Assembly (NCBI RefSeq): GCF_029873635.1
Contig: NC_080419.1
Location: 80,088,931-80,152,930 of the forward strand
DNA from: Malania oleifera
Lineage: Eukaryota; Streptophyta; Magnoliopsida; Santalales; Ximeniaceae
Direction: 5' to 3'
DNA: 64,000 nt
How positions within the stretch are numbered: the first letter of the stretch is position 1; the number at the start of each line of letters is the position of its first letter. Shown here one piece after another: positions 32,846 through 43,328 of this stretch. Under the pieces are notes generated by a model, which worked only from the letters and a program-made list of their open reading frames with translations, ran no database searches and was not told the origin of the DNA. A program made the position numbers and the translations under genes.

Positions 32846-35181
32846 TTTCTTTTTCTTTTTAAAATAAATAAATGAATAAATGACTCCATCTTGTGTTTTT
32901 AAAATTCCAATTTTCTTTACATGTGGTTTGCCATTAATCAATCATATATGCTTACATGTGGGGGCAGTGGTGGCATTTTTGTCTTTTTGTAGCTTTAATT
33001 TAAGAAAACTTCCTTTTATCTCTATTATTAATATAAAAAAAATGGACCAGTCCAATTTATAGTCTGTCTTTTATCTCTACTTTCTACTCAAATTCTCAAT
33101 TGGGTAAATCACTAAGTCCATGTTACTAATGATTTTCTCATTACGTCTCCAAAACAATAAATTTAAAGTTTTAAAACATGCATAATATGCGCTTATAACT
33201 AATATATGATAAGCATATAAAAATGATGACAGTTAATTGCTTGAGATAAATAAATAATGATAGGTAAATCTACTGGTGGCAAAATCGACAATTTATTTTG
33301 GCCACAATAATCATTAATGCTCGATCATGAATAATAAAACCCTACATACATAGTAATGGTCGAATCTCTCGTGCAAGAATGGAACTTAAATATTTCTCAA
33401 AGGATGGTGCATTTGCATTTAAAAAAAAATAGTATCGGCCATTATATGGGTTTTGTTGTCAGACTTGTGGCCGATATGTGAATTCTATTAAATAAATAAG
33501 TTTTAGATTAATTTGGTCTGTGAAATACCTATTAATAAGAATAAATTAATTATACAAAAAATAGGTTATTGAAATGAATTTTTTTTAATAAATTTATAAT
33601 AAGGAATAGGAAAGAAATAACTATTTCCAAATGTTTATTTCTTATTTCTTAATAAGGTACTATGCAAGGGATAACTATTCTCTTCTTCTCTCGACCTTGT
33701 CATTGTATTTGAATAATTATTCCGTGAATTAAATTAGTCTTAGTTTTTAGACTTCTAGTTAATTTAAGCATACTCTACATGTAGTCACAAGCCAACCAAG
33801 CAATTAAGAAATTCTTCATTTTTCATTGTTAATATTTTGAAAAGAGAATAACAATTATAGTACCTTCTTGGTGGTTGTTTTGAAATGCATGTAGTATTAT
33901 ATAAAACTACAAAACATGATCATTAAAATTCATAAGACATTTTTTGACACTGGCGCAACTTGGTTTCAATTCATATAATAGGATTAGAATTACGACATCA
34001 ATTTCACTATTGTGATAGAAATAGAGGGTGAAAGGAAAAAAGAAAAAAAAAAAGAAAAACTTAATTATTTACTATATTTTTTGTAAATTAAAATAATTTT
34101 TCTCTTATGTACTCCCCTCGGTAACGATAATCCCTGAATTCGTCACTGTCATAATAGATTCTCTTGTTACCGATAGATGCTTATTAAAAGTTTAATCCTT
34201 TCCTTCTATCGTATCACCTTACTTCCTTTTAGCAAGCCTCTTCAAGGGGTTAAATATCCCTATATAAATAAGAGTTACAGTTTTAAAATTTCTACATGAG
34301 CTACGCTTATTTGATCTAAGTGACTTTTAAATAAAGGTTATGTTGGAACCACTTTACTAAATAAGTAAATCAATCAGCATCAAAAAAGTGAAACATTTAT
34401 TTATTTTTTCATTTTTATACCTTATAAAAATAAAAATGCCAAAAGACCTAAGACCTAAGTGGTCATAATTAAAATGATAATTTTTATTTTTTCTAACAAT
34501 AAATAATATTATATTTATTTTTAATTATTAATTACATATATACCAAGAATATAGTGTTTATATTAAATTTATAATTTTAATTTGTGCAAATTCTTGCTAA
34601 TTTTATCAAATAGCTAAGTTCTTTACAAAAAAAAAAAAAAAGCTCAAAAAGTAGATAATAAATAATTGAAATAATGAAGTATTTAAATTTATTAACCAAT
34701 TTCATTTAAATTTTAAAATATTTATAAAATTAAATTTAAATTTAATATTAAGTATTAACTAATAGACACTTAAATCTTAATTTTACAATAATTTTTCATA
34801 AATTATTTATAGCCGCATGATTCAGCTACGTCTCTTCAGTCGTCGCTCCCGGGCAGGATACTGAGGTACTGAACAGTAGACTATTTTTTCGTAGACCTGC
34901 TTTTAGTGTTGCACGCTTGCATTGGTGTGTTTCAACAGGGACAGTGGACGGAAAAGCAGCCTCACCGGCGGCGGACCGCGACTGCCGGCGATTGTTGAAT
35001 CTTCAATCACGTTACGAATCTCCGTACGTACAAATCCTGCTTCGCGTGTTTGAGAGTTTGTGAGGTACATTTCCAATTTGCCATGCGTTTTTTTGCCCCC
35101 TAGTTTGAAATTAGGGTTTTCCATACGCGTATTTCAATTTGGCCGAGCTGTTCAAGTGCAGATCTTTAGAAAAATTGTGTT
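32846..35181. other. AT-rich intergenic region
   Basis: It holds the presumed GDSL 3' UTR, about 1.8 kb of AT-rich sequence with A- and T-runs and no recognisable element, and from about 34830 a more mixed-composition stretch likely to be promoter and 5' UTR of the PPR gene. No coding region is supported. Confidence 0.6.
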
Positions 35182-36909
35182 ATGCTGCGAACTATAGTTG
35201 GTTTGCGAATCAGGCGTCCGGCATCTAAATTTACATCTGCTTCTGAAAGTCCTCTCTCGCTTAACAGTTTCAATTTCTTTAGGTATTTGAGTTCTTCACC
35301 TGAAGCGAAATTGCAGTACTCCCCTCGTTCTTGTGTTTCATTGACGATTCCCTATTTTGCTTTTTATAAAAGCTTACGTACTGTTGAATTGTGGCTTACC
35401 TCACGCTCGTTTTCTTCTGGTGTTGTCTCGTTGGAAAAAGATGACTTTGGTGCTGGTACATATAGGATTGGGGAAAATTCTGTAGCCGATAAGGTATACC
35501 AGATAATCATGGAAAATTCTAGTGCTGAGCATAACATGGAGAAAGCCCTTGACCAAACTGGTGCAAGATTGACGTCTGCCTTGGTTGTTGAGGTCTTGCG
35601 TAGGCTGCATTTTAAGGAGAAAATAGCCTTCAGATTCTTTACGTGGGCGGGCCATCAAGAATATTATGCGCATGAGCCACTGGCCTATAATGAAATGATT
35701 GACATACTATCTAGTACAAAATACAAAGTAAAGCAGTTTCGAATAGTTTGTGATATACTCGATTACATGAAGAGAAATAGCAAAAACTCTGTTCCTGTTG
35801 AAGTTCTGTTGAGGATTCTTCAACAATACACTGAAAAGCATCTAACCCATCTTCAGAAATTTGCCAAGAAGAAGAAGGTAAGGGTGAAGACACAGCCACA
35901 TATTAACGCCTTTAATTTGCTTTTGGATGCTTTATGCAAGTGCAGTCTTGTTGAGGATGCTGAAGCCATGTTTAGGAAGGTGAAGAATTGGGTTAAGCCT
36001 GATGCTAATACGTATAATATTTTGTTTTTTGGGTGGTGCAGGGTTAGAAATCCAACAAGAGGAATGAGGCTGCTGGAAGAAATGATCAAAATGGGTCATA
36101 CACCCGATAATTTTACTTCTAACACTGCGGTTGATACCTTCTGTAAAGCTGGGATGGTGAGGGAAGCAGCTGAATTCTTTGAGTTTATGAGAACGAAAGG
36201 TTCAACCATGTCTTCTCCAACAGCGAGAACTTATGCAATCATGATTAGGGCTCTTGTCCAGAATGATAAAATGGAGGATTGCTTTAAGCTGATATGGGAT
36301 ATGATAAACAGTGGTTGCCTTCCTGATGTTTCAACATACAAGGAAGTTATTGAAGGGATGTGTTTGGCTGGGAAGGTTGATGAAGCTTACAAATTCTTGG
36401 AAGAGATGGGAAACAAAGGTTACCCCCCTGATATTGTTACTTACAACTGTTTCCTAAAGGTTCTTTGTGACAATAAGAGTGGTGATGATGCACTTCTGCT
36501 TTATGGAAAAATGACTGAGGTGGGATGTGTTCCTAGTGTGCAAACTTTTAATATGCTGATTTCAATGTTTTTTAAAATGGGTGATGCTGATGGGGCATTT
36601 GAGACTTGGCATGAGATGGATAAGAGGGGCTGTGCACCGGATATTGATTCTTACTGTGTGATGATTGAAGGGCTTTTTGGTTGTAATAAAATGGAAGATG
36701 CATCATTTCTTTTGGAAGATGTTGTGAACAAGGGAATGAAATTGCCATATCAGAAGTTTGATTCCTTTCTAATGCATCTCTCAGATGTTGGTGATCTCCA
36801 GTCAATCCATAGACTGTCAGAGCATATGAGGAAGTTCTACAACCCTGCAATGGCAAGACGTTTTGCATTGGCTCAAAAGCAGAAGAGCGTGAGTTTAAGA
36901 GGGAAATAG
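35182..36909 (+). CDS. P-class pentatricopeptide repeat protein, probably mitochondrial
   Basis: Single-exon frame of 575 aa, as is common for PPR genes. PPR proteins bind organellar RNA, one base per repeat, and act in its processing, stability or translation. The first ~80 residues are rich in Arg, Ser and Leu with few acidic residues, fitting an organelle-targeting presequence (MLRTIVGLRIRRPASKF). About eight 35-residue repeats run from roughly residue 165 to 540. Clear ones include FNLLLDALCKCSLVEDAEAM, PDANTYNILFFGWCR, PDVSTYKEVIEGMC, PPDIVTYNCFLKVLC and PSVQTFNMLISMF. No E or DYW editing domain follows; the protein ends in a short basic tail (KQKSVSLRGK). It most resembles the At1g73400 type, but that assignment is from memory. 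The frame is complete, with no lesion. Confidence 0.93.
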   Translation: MLRTIVGLRIRRPASKFTSASESPLSLNSFNFFRYLSSSPEAKLQYSPRSCVSLTIPYFAFYKSLRTVELWLTSRSFSSGVVSLEKDDFGAGTYRIGENSVADKVYQIIMENSSAEHNMEKALDQTGARLTSALVVEVLRRLHFKEKIAFRFFTWAGHQEYYAHEPLAYNEMIDILSSTKYKVKQFRIVCDILDYMKRNSKNSVPVEVLLRILQQYTEKHLTHLQKFAKKKKVRVKTQPHINAFNLLLDALCKCSLVEDAEAMFRKVKNWVKPDANTYNILFFGWCRVRNPTRGMRLLEEMIKMGHTPDNFTSNTAVDTFCKAGMVREAAEFFEFMRTKGSTMSSPTARTYAIMIRALVQNDKMEDCFKLIWDMINSGCLPDVSTYKEVIEGMCLAGKVDEAYKFLEEMGNKGYPPDIVTYNCFLKVLCDNKSGDDALLLYGKMTEVGCVPSVQTFNMLISMFFKMGDADGAFETWHEMDKRGCAPDIDSYCVMIEGLFGCNKMEDASFLLEDVVNKGMKLPYQKFDSFLMHLSDVGDLQSIHRLSEHMRKFYNPAMARRFALAQKQKSVSLRGK

Positions 36910-38662
36910 GAAAATTTAGTAGTTAATGGTGAAAGCATTGATTCAGATTATTTTTGCAGTACATTTCCTGTTTTTGAGATCTAAGTATGATGCTGGAGGA
37001 ACAGGTGGGTGAAAAATATGACATGGGTCTCATACTTCATGACCTTGCTATACATTGTGGACTGTACAGTATAGCTGGTGATTGCTTACTTGAAAGTTTA
37101 TTTTGTTTAAGTTTTTATTCCATCAAGATCTGTTTCTTTTGTGGTCTTATGTAAGCACTGGAAGAGGATTGTTTGACTTAATTTTTATGGAAATTCTCTC
37201 TGTATTCGCAAGTTAGAGCGTGAGCTGTCTTCAAGGACAGAAGAAACTTTCTGTATTTGTACTGTTTGTGGTATAACCTTTTAATACAGTATTTCAGTTC
37301 AATGAATTCTTTAATGACTTATTTAGCATCTAATAAGTATGACAAAGGAGCTATCGCCATGCCTTAGGAGAAGAACTATAGTCAAATGTATATGTTAAGC
37401 AGTGTTCGATTTACCATGTGCACGATATCTATCTTATAGTCTGTACATGACATCCAATCTTGTGCTGCTGAATTTAGTTTACACATTTTTCCAGCTCAAG
37501 TCTTGAATTTAGCTTATTGGTCTTGGTGTTGTTACTTGTTATAGTGTGTTGGGTTTTGGTGTCAACGGAACAGAAAACAGCAAAGCAAAAGATTTCTTTC
37601 CTTACTTCAGTCCACATTTATTTCCTTATATTTCAATTCATTATTTTGTATAGTTTTTATATATTTAGTTTAAATGTATAGGGCTTGACATATTATAGTT
37701 TACTTGTATAGGGCTAGAATCATGCTAGACCTTATTTACTTTCCATGTATAGCATTTTTGTAAAGTCTATATATAATATACAGAACTCAAGGCCAATTTA
37801 TTTGGTCATTCACAAAACATTAGACATTTGGGTGGGACTAGTTTTGGTCTTGTCATAAGGAAGGTGTATTAGAAGTAGGGTATGAGGGAGAATGAGGAAG
37901 TGTTTATTTCGCGTGTGTCTCATTTGGTTAGAAGAATTTAGGAAGTGTCTATCTTGTGTGTGTGTCTTATTTGGTTAGGAGAATGTAAGCTTTGAGGTAG
38001 GATATCTTTGTTTTGTTGATGAAAGTGAAATGTAGTGTTTATTGGCTTAAGTGGCTTTTACATTTGGTTGTTTCTATTGTTCCATGTATGAGAATGTACT
38101 CAAAATCAAGTAGTACCTAACGATTCTAGCACATATAAATGCAGAAATGTCGTGTTTATTGTCGTAAATGTAACGATTTATCATTGTGTGGTGTGTGTGC
38201 AAACATGTCTTCATGTTTGGCTGTCTATGATCTAAGTATGTCAGACATACAAATACCTTAACAGAACGTACCACTGTATGATTAGTACAGATGATAGCAA
38301 AAGATGAACAAAAGCATGCTATAAACACTAATCATGGGAAAACATGAACAGAAACTTACACATTTCCACTGGATACACAAGATGGGAAAAAAAATAAAAG
38401 ACTCTTGTCATCACATTCAAAAAAAAAAATTAAATAAAGAGACAACAAAAGAGCTGTCTCATGGTTAGTGTGTGCAATGCTTCAAATACACATTTCATCC
38501 AACCTGGAGATTATATATAACTACATTCAATTGTTTCATCATCTACAAAAAACCCAAAACAAAAATAAATAAATAAATAAAGATAGCAAAAAAAAGGCCT
38601 CATGCATTGCACACCTCTGCCATGGCACACACAAACCACATGCCATTGAATACAATGCCATG
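36910..38662. other. PPR 3' flank and AT-rich intergenic DNA
   Basis: The first ~420 bp is probably 3' UTR (AATACAG and TTCAATGAATTC near 37290-37310). From 37540 to 38050 the sequence has a repeated GAAGTGTYTAT...TGTGTCT...TTTGGTTAGRAGAAT word (about 37893 and 37940), possibly an old LTR. No gene is seen. Confidence 0.55.
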
Positions 38663-39181
38663 TGTCACGGTCCAACTATTTTCACACCCTTGTGAAGGGC
38701 CGTGCGGCGTTATTTAAAACACTCTTATTTAATTAGCCAGCCAATCGTTTACCAACATTTATCCACTAAACACTTTCATTAGCATTCAATCAAATGACAG
38801 CGAAAACAGTAAATATTCATGAAAGCAGTGGCAAGCAAACAGTAAACATTGAATCTACGAAATTCATTAACAACACCTCCGTTGATATCGTGTGTTTAGC
38901 GAGGGAGGCAAGTAGGCTAAACACGTTGATAATAGTTAGTGAGTTTTACAATGACTGATGAATAATCACCCTTCCCTAAAGAGGTTTTAATGTAATTATC
39001 ATCCTGGCACTAGGAAACATCAAAGTGATCGAGGAGTCATACTGCCTTATTTGGTATACAAAGACACTACTAGTAGAAAATAACCCTACACTATTATTTA
39101 CATGATGGAAACCCATCCCAAGCACACGAGATAAGCGGTCATAGGCAAGCATAATGCCCTGAACAAGCTTAGCTCGTGACA
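38663..39181 (-). repeat. 3' LTR of the gypsy element
   Basis: It starts TGTCACGGTCCAAC and ends AGCTCGTGACA in window orientation. It is followed by TTCTCCCCCACTT, the polypurine tract read in reverse. Confidence 0.9.
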
Positions 39182-39196
39182 TTCTCCCCCACTTAT
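39182..39196 (-). other. Polypurine tract of the gypsy element
   Basis: Minus strand reads AAGTGGGGGAGAA directly before the 3' LTR. Confidence 0.75.
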
Positions 39197-39439
39197 GCGG
39201 TCGAAGTCCTCGTAGACTTTGGCGGTAGGTACACTTCAACTCTGTCCCCGAACCTTGGCATATCTTCCACTGAAATCTAGCTGATTTCTTTGTCATCAAG
39301 GCAATTTCACTTCACTATGAACTTCTGGCGCTTCTTTCTTAAGGATATGAACTTTCTGTCTGCAAGGATCTCTTCAACGACAACGATATGTCTGTTAGGT
39401 TGCATTGTCTTCAACTCTGCTCTATTAGACTGACTTTTG

Positions 39440-39800
39440 CTCAGGTCATTGGTGTCGGCATTGAATGGCTTGATGCAGCTGACATGAAACTGCGGTCTTC
39501 TCCCCTAATCTGCCCACTTCTCCATCTGCTTAGAAGCTTTCTCCATATTGGCTCGGACAAACTCTGTATTCTGTCTTCATTCTCTAGTGAAGATGTATGC
39601 CCTGGGACTCTTTCGTTTGTACGGTTCGCCCACTGTGTGAGGTAATAGCGGCAACTGGCCTGTAACAAGTTCAAAAGGGCTCTTGTTGGTTGTTGAGCTC
39701 CTTTGGGCATTGCCACAGAACGGAGCTACATCAAGTAGTTGCACGCCATTCTTCTAGTTGTCATTGACAAAATGACACAAGTACTCTTTCAGTAGCTCTC
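39440..39800 (-). pseudogene. Gypsy integrase remnant
   Basis: Minus-strand frames keep the pattern of the integrase C-terminal half (a QRS...NKSPFEL segment). They lie between the RT remnant and the 3' LTR, as expected for Ty3/gypsy. Decayed. Confidence 0.55.
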
Positions 39801-40200
39801 TGAATCTTTTCATCTATCCGTCTGTTTGTCGGTGATAACTCGAAGAGATGTCAAGATGTGACTTGAATATCCTGAAAAATTCTGTCAAGAAGTTGTCAGT
39901 GAACATTAAGTCTCGATCACAAACAATAACTTGGGGAAAACCCCAAATCTCACAATAGTCACAAGGAACAATTGTGTCGTCTCCTCTACCGAACAGTACT
40001 TTGGTGCAGCCTTGAAAGTACCATACTTCTTCCGCTTTCCCTTATCTTGTTGGAAAGTGAGACAAGTTTTGATATAATCAACCACATCATCCTGTGTGTG
40101 CGGTCAATAATACCTCCTTAGTAGTCCTGTCATTGGAGTCATTCTCCGCGAATATCCCTCAATGAACTTCTTGCAATATCTAGTAAGCCCAAGAAAGGAA

Positions 40201-40716
40201 TTTTCTTCTTCAGGTGTCAGTGTCAATTTTCTTCATTTTATTTGGGGTCGGATAAGTGACTAGCTTGGGTTGATCAGATCCATGTCTACCCTTAAAGCTG
40301 CAGCTAAATGGTTACATAAAGAGGTTAAAGGATTTGGAATACAAGCGGTAGGGAAGAGAGTTGGATTTGCAACCACAGTCTACTTCTTATGGCACTTTAG
40401 AAACAAAAAGAAATTTGAAGGAGAAGACGTCTTGATTGAGGAGTTGGTAAAAGTAATTCAAAGACATGTGTTTAGAGTTGTATTTGATAGGTTTAATTTG
40501 TATTCTTATGAGTAGGAGGTTGAATGTAAATGTATGACTTGTTTTGTAATGTTTTTGCTTTTTGGCCATGATGGACCTAGGTATGCCTAGGTTGCTATGT
40601 AACTTTTAAATGATTGCTATTGTGATTGGGGTTGTTTCTCCCCTTGATCATGGGTATGCCCAGAGTACATTGTACATATTCCTTTAATCAATATATTTAC
40701 CCATTTGATAAAAAAA
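40201..40716 (+). mobile_element. 5'-truncated L1-type LINE inside the gypsy RT
   Basis: 516 bp flanked by an exact 10-bp duplication, AAGAAAGGAA, at 40191-40200 and 40717-40726. It encodes the last ~80 residues of a plant L1 polyprotein (AAAKWLHKEVKG, VYFLWHFRNKKKFEG), then a 3' UTR and a short A-tail. The gypsy sequence resumes exactly after the right duplication. This is classic target-primed insertion, with severe 5' truncation. Confidence 0.9.
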
Positions 40717-40726
40717 AAGAAAGGAA

Positions 40727-41100
40727 CACAACTCCTTCACTGTCGTGGGGATCTTCTGTTCTTGAATCATCCTTACCTTCTCCATACCCCTCCGGATACG
40801 ACCTTGTTCAACCACATGACCAAGGAATTTGTTGCTCCGCTGACCGAAAGAGAACTTCCCTTTTTTCACATCTAGACTGTTTCCCCTCATCCCATCGAAC
40901 ACCTTCTGTAGATGCTCTTCATGTTTCCCCTGAAACAACACCGATGCTCCCAACGGTGCTTTGGAAGGGTGAACACATCCCACTTCCAATTCATCAAGCT
41001 GTTTCCCCAACTCTACTATCTCAAGAGGCGCCATCCGACATGGCCCTTTGGTAGGTGGTTTCACTCTTGATAACAACTCGATCTCATGCTCCACAATCCT
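40727..41100 (-). pseudogene. Gypsy reverse transcriptase remnant
   Basis: Minus-strand words FLGHVVEQGRI and VKELCSF correspond to the FLGHVVS..GI and VKELRSFLGL segment after the RT catalytic box in Ty3/gypsy. It is split by the LINE. Fossil. Confidence 0.65.
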
Positions 41101-41562
41101 TCATGAAGGCAAATTGTGAGGCAGCTTATCTGGCAATACCTCCTTATCCTCATCCAACACCACTTGGATGGTCGTAGGCGCCAGCTCTTAGCCTACTTCT
41201 TTGTCTACCACCACCATGGCTAGATGTGTCTGCTCACCCTGACCCAATCCCTCATTGAGTTGTATGGCTGAAAGGGACTTCCCATCGTCTTCTTTTGTTG
41301 CGATGACTTGCACCATGTATGAGTGATCTCCTATCAGACACAGGGAAACAACCGAAGGCATCAGCACTAACCTCGTCCCCCTTAGGAACTCTATTCCTAG
41401 AATGACTCAAAAGTCATCCAATGGCACTGCTGTGAAATTCGCATAACCTTCCTACTGTCCAAGCTTCACAATCACTTGCTTGGCTACTCCTAGAGTAGGC
41501 TGGGTTGCAGAGTTAACTGCTTTCATGCGTCATGTATCCTTCTCTAAGGATAAGTTGAGTCT

Positions 41563-41820
41563 CTATGCTTCCAACTGCGAAACAAAATTGTGAGTAGCCC
41601 CCGTATCCACCATAGCGCGGGTACTCTTCCCATTGATCCTCAAGTTCACAAACATTAATCCTTTTGCTCGTGTTACTTTCGGTGCTTTTTCCTGCTTTTC
41701 CATGCGCTCACTAGCCGCAATGAACCCACCCTCGGGACATGATCCTTTTCCTCCTTGCTTCCCATCACTTTTCCCGAAGTGAAAGCTTGTAAAGTATTGA
41801 GTAATCCCTTGTGTTGACAC
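41563..41820 (-). pseudogene. Gypsy aspartic protease region
   Basis: It contains RAMVDTGATHNFVS, the DTGA active-site motif of retroviral-type proteases with the HNFVS tail common in Ty3/gypsy. It lies just downstream of the gag zinc knuckle on the minus strand. Confidence 0.7.
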
Positions 41821-41824
41821 TCAC

Positions 41825-42740
41825 TTACTCTGTGAGATCCACCACACAAGTAGCACAAAATTTTACTCTTCCCATTTCCATGGGGTGTGTTGAACCCTTG
41901 AGACGACGAAACTTCCGTTGAGGTTGATGATTTAGAGTCGGCTCCCCTACTTTTAGGTTTGCCTTTCTTGAAATACTTTCCACTGTTTCCCTCTCCGCCA
42001 AACCGTTTGGACAAAGCGGTATCATCGCTAGCGTAGTTAGTCAAGCGTTCTGCAGCAACTTGTGCAGTTGACAAGTCTTTAACCCTTTCCCTATGAAGTT
42101 CAGTTCTTGCCCATGATTTCATTTCCTCTAGAAAATAAAACAACTTTTCCTTTTTCGACATATCTTGAATACCCAACATCAAAGTAGAAAATCGTTTCAC
42201 ATATTCCTTGATCGACCCTGTATGCTTGAGATCTCTCAGTTTTCTCCTTGCATTATACTCAACATTTTCAGGAAAGAATTGGACCTTGAGCTCTCTCTTC
42301 AAGTCTGCCCAACTATCGATTACACAGCAGTATTCACCTTTGCCTGTTCTGAGGTCATCCTCACAACGCGAAAGTACTGCTCCACATCAAACAAGAAGTT
42401 CTCTAACTCCTTGGCATCACGGGCACCCCCATACGTCTTGAGTTCTGGTACCTTGATCTTGCTAACTCCCGGAGTGTTGGAGTTTCCCATAGCAAGAACT
42501 ATCAGATTCACCTTTGCATCTAGATCAACCATCCACGACTACAAAGTTTCAACTATGTGGCAAAAGTCCTCTGACATGTCGCCTATCAAATCTGCTTGAT
42601 GTTTTTGTGATCCCATCACTTCATCAACAAGTTCTCTCTTCTGGGCCACCTCTGCGGCCATACTTTTGGTTGTTGCCTCAACTTGTGCTTCTAGCACGTT
42701 GATCCTCTCAACGTTATTTGGTGCCATGATCACTTACCAA
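41825..42740 (-). pseudogene. Gypsy gag with zinc knuckle
   Basis: Minus-strand gag core: an FFPENVEYNARRKL segment, then a KRFSTLMLGIQDM helix region, then a basic stretch and the zinc knuckle CYLCGGSHRVSEC. The N-terminal part starts near 42730 (NVERINVLEAQVEAT), as a coiled coil. The open stretch 41673-42302 covers most of the core. Fossil. Confidence 0.75.
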
Positions 42741-42793
42741 AACTTTCCAAATCCCATAACGAAGGCAATCGAATTCACGTAACAACTCAACCT

Positions 42794-42809
42794 TGGCTCT
42801 GATACCAAG
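42794..42809 (-). other. Primer-binding site of the gypsy element
   Basis: Minus strand reads TTGGTATCAGAGCCAAG adjoining the 5' LTR; initiator tRNA-Met type. Confidence 0.85.
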
Positions 42810-43328
42810 TGTCACGGTCCAACTATTTTCACACCCTTGTGAAGGGCCATGCGACGCTAGCTAAATCACTCTTGTTTAACTAGCCAGCTAATCGTTTACC
42901 AACATTCATTCAAGAAACACTTTTATTAGCATTCAATCAAATGACAGCGGAAACAGTAAGCATTCATAAAAACAGTGGCAAGCAAGCAGTAAACATTGAA
43001 TCTACGAAATTCATTAACAACACGTGCGTTGACATCGTGTGTTTAGCGAAGGAGGCAAGTAGGCTAAACACGTTGACAATAACTAGTGAGTTTTACAATG
43101 ACTGATGAACACTCACCCTCCCCTAAAGAGGTTTTTATGTAATTATTATCCTAACACTAAGAAACATCAAAGTGACCGAAAAGTCATACTGTCTTTTTTG
43201 ACATATAAAGACACTACTAATAGAAAATATCCCTACACTAATATTTACACGATGATAACTCATCCCAAACATATGAGATAAGTGGTCACAGGCAAACATA
43301 ATACCTTGAACAAGCTTACCTCGTGACA
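42810..43328 (-). repeat. 5' LTR of the gypsy element
   Basis: Same length and termini as the left LTR (TGTCACGG...CGTGACA). Roughly 55 substitutions between the two, mostly transitions, by eye. Confidence 0.9.

Larger units (their letters stand above)
38663..43328 (-). mobile_element. Ty3/gypsy retrotransposon with nested LINE
   Basis: LTRs of 519 bp each: 38663-39181 and 42810-43328. The primer-binding site abuts the right LTR and a G-rich polypurine tract abuts the left LTR, so the element reads on the minus strand. In that direction it has gag with a zinc knuckle, protease, RT and integrase remnants, the Ty3/gypsy order. Gag words (YNARRKLRDLKHTGSIKEYV) suggest a chromovirus, but no chromodomain was identified. 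The LTRs are about 89% identical by eye, so it is several million years old. It is broken, with many breaks and a shortened interior. No clear target duplication is seen. Confidence 0.85.
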
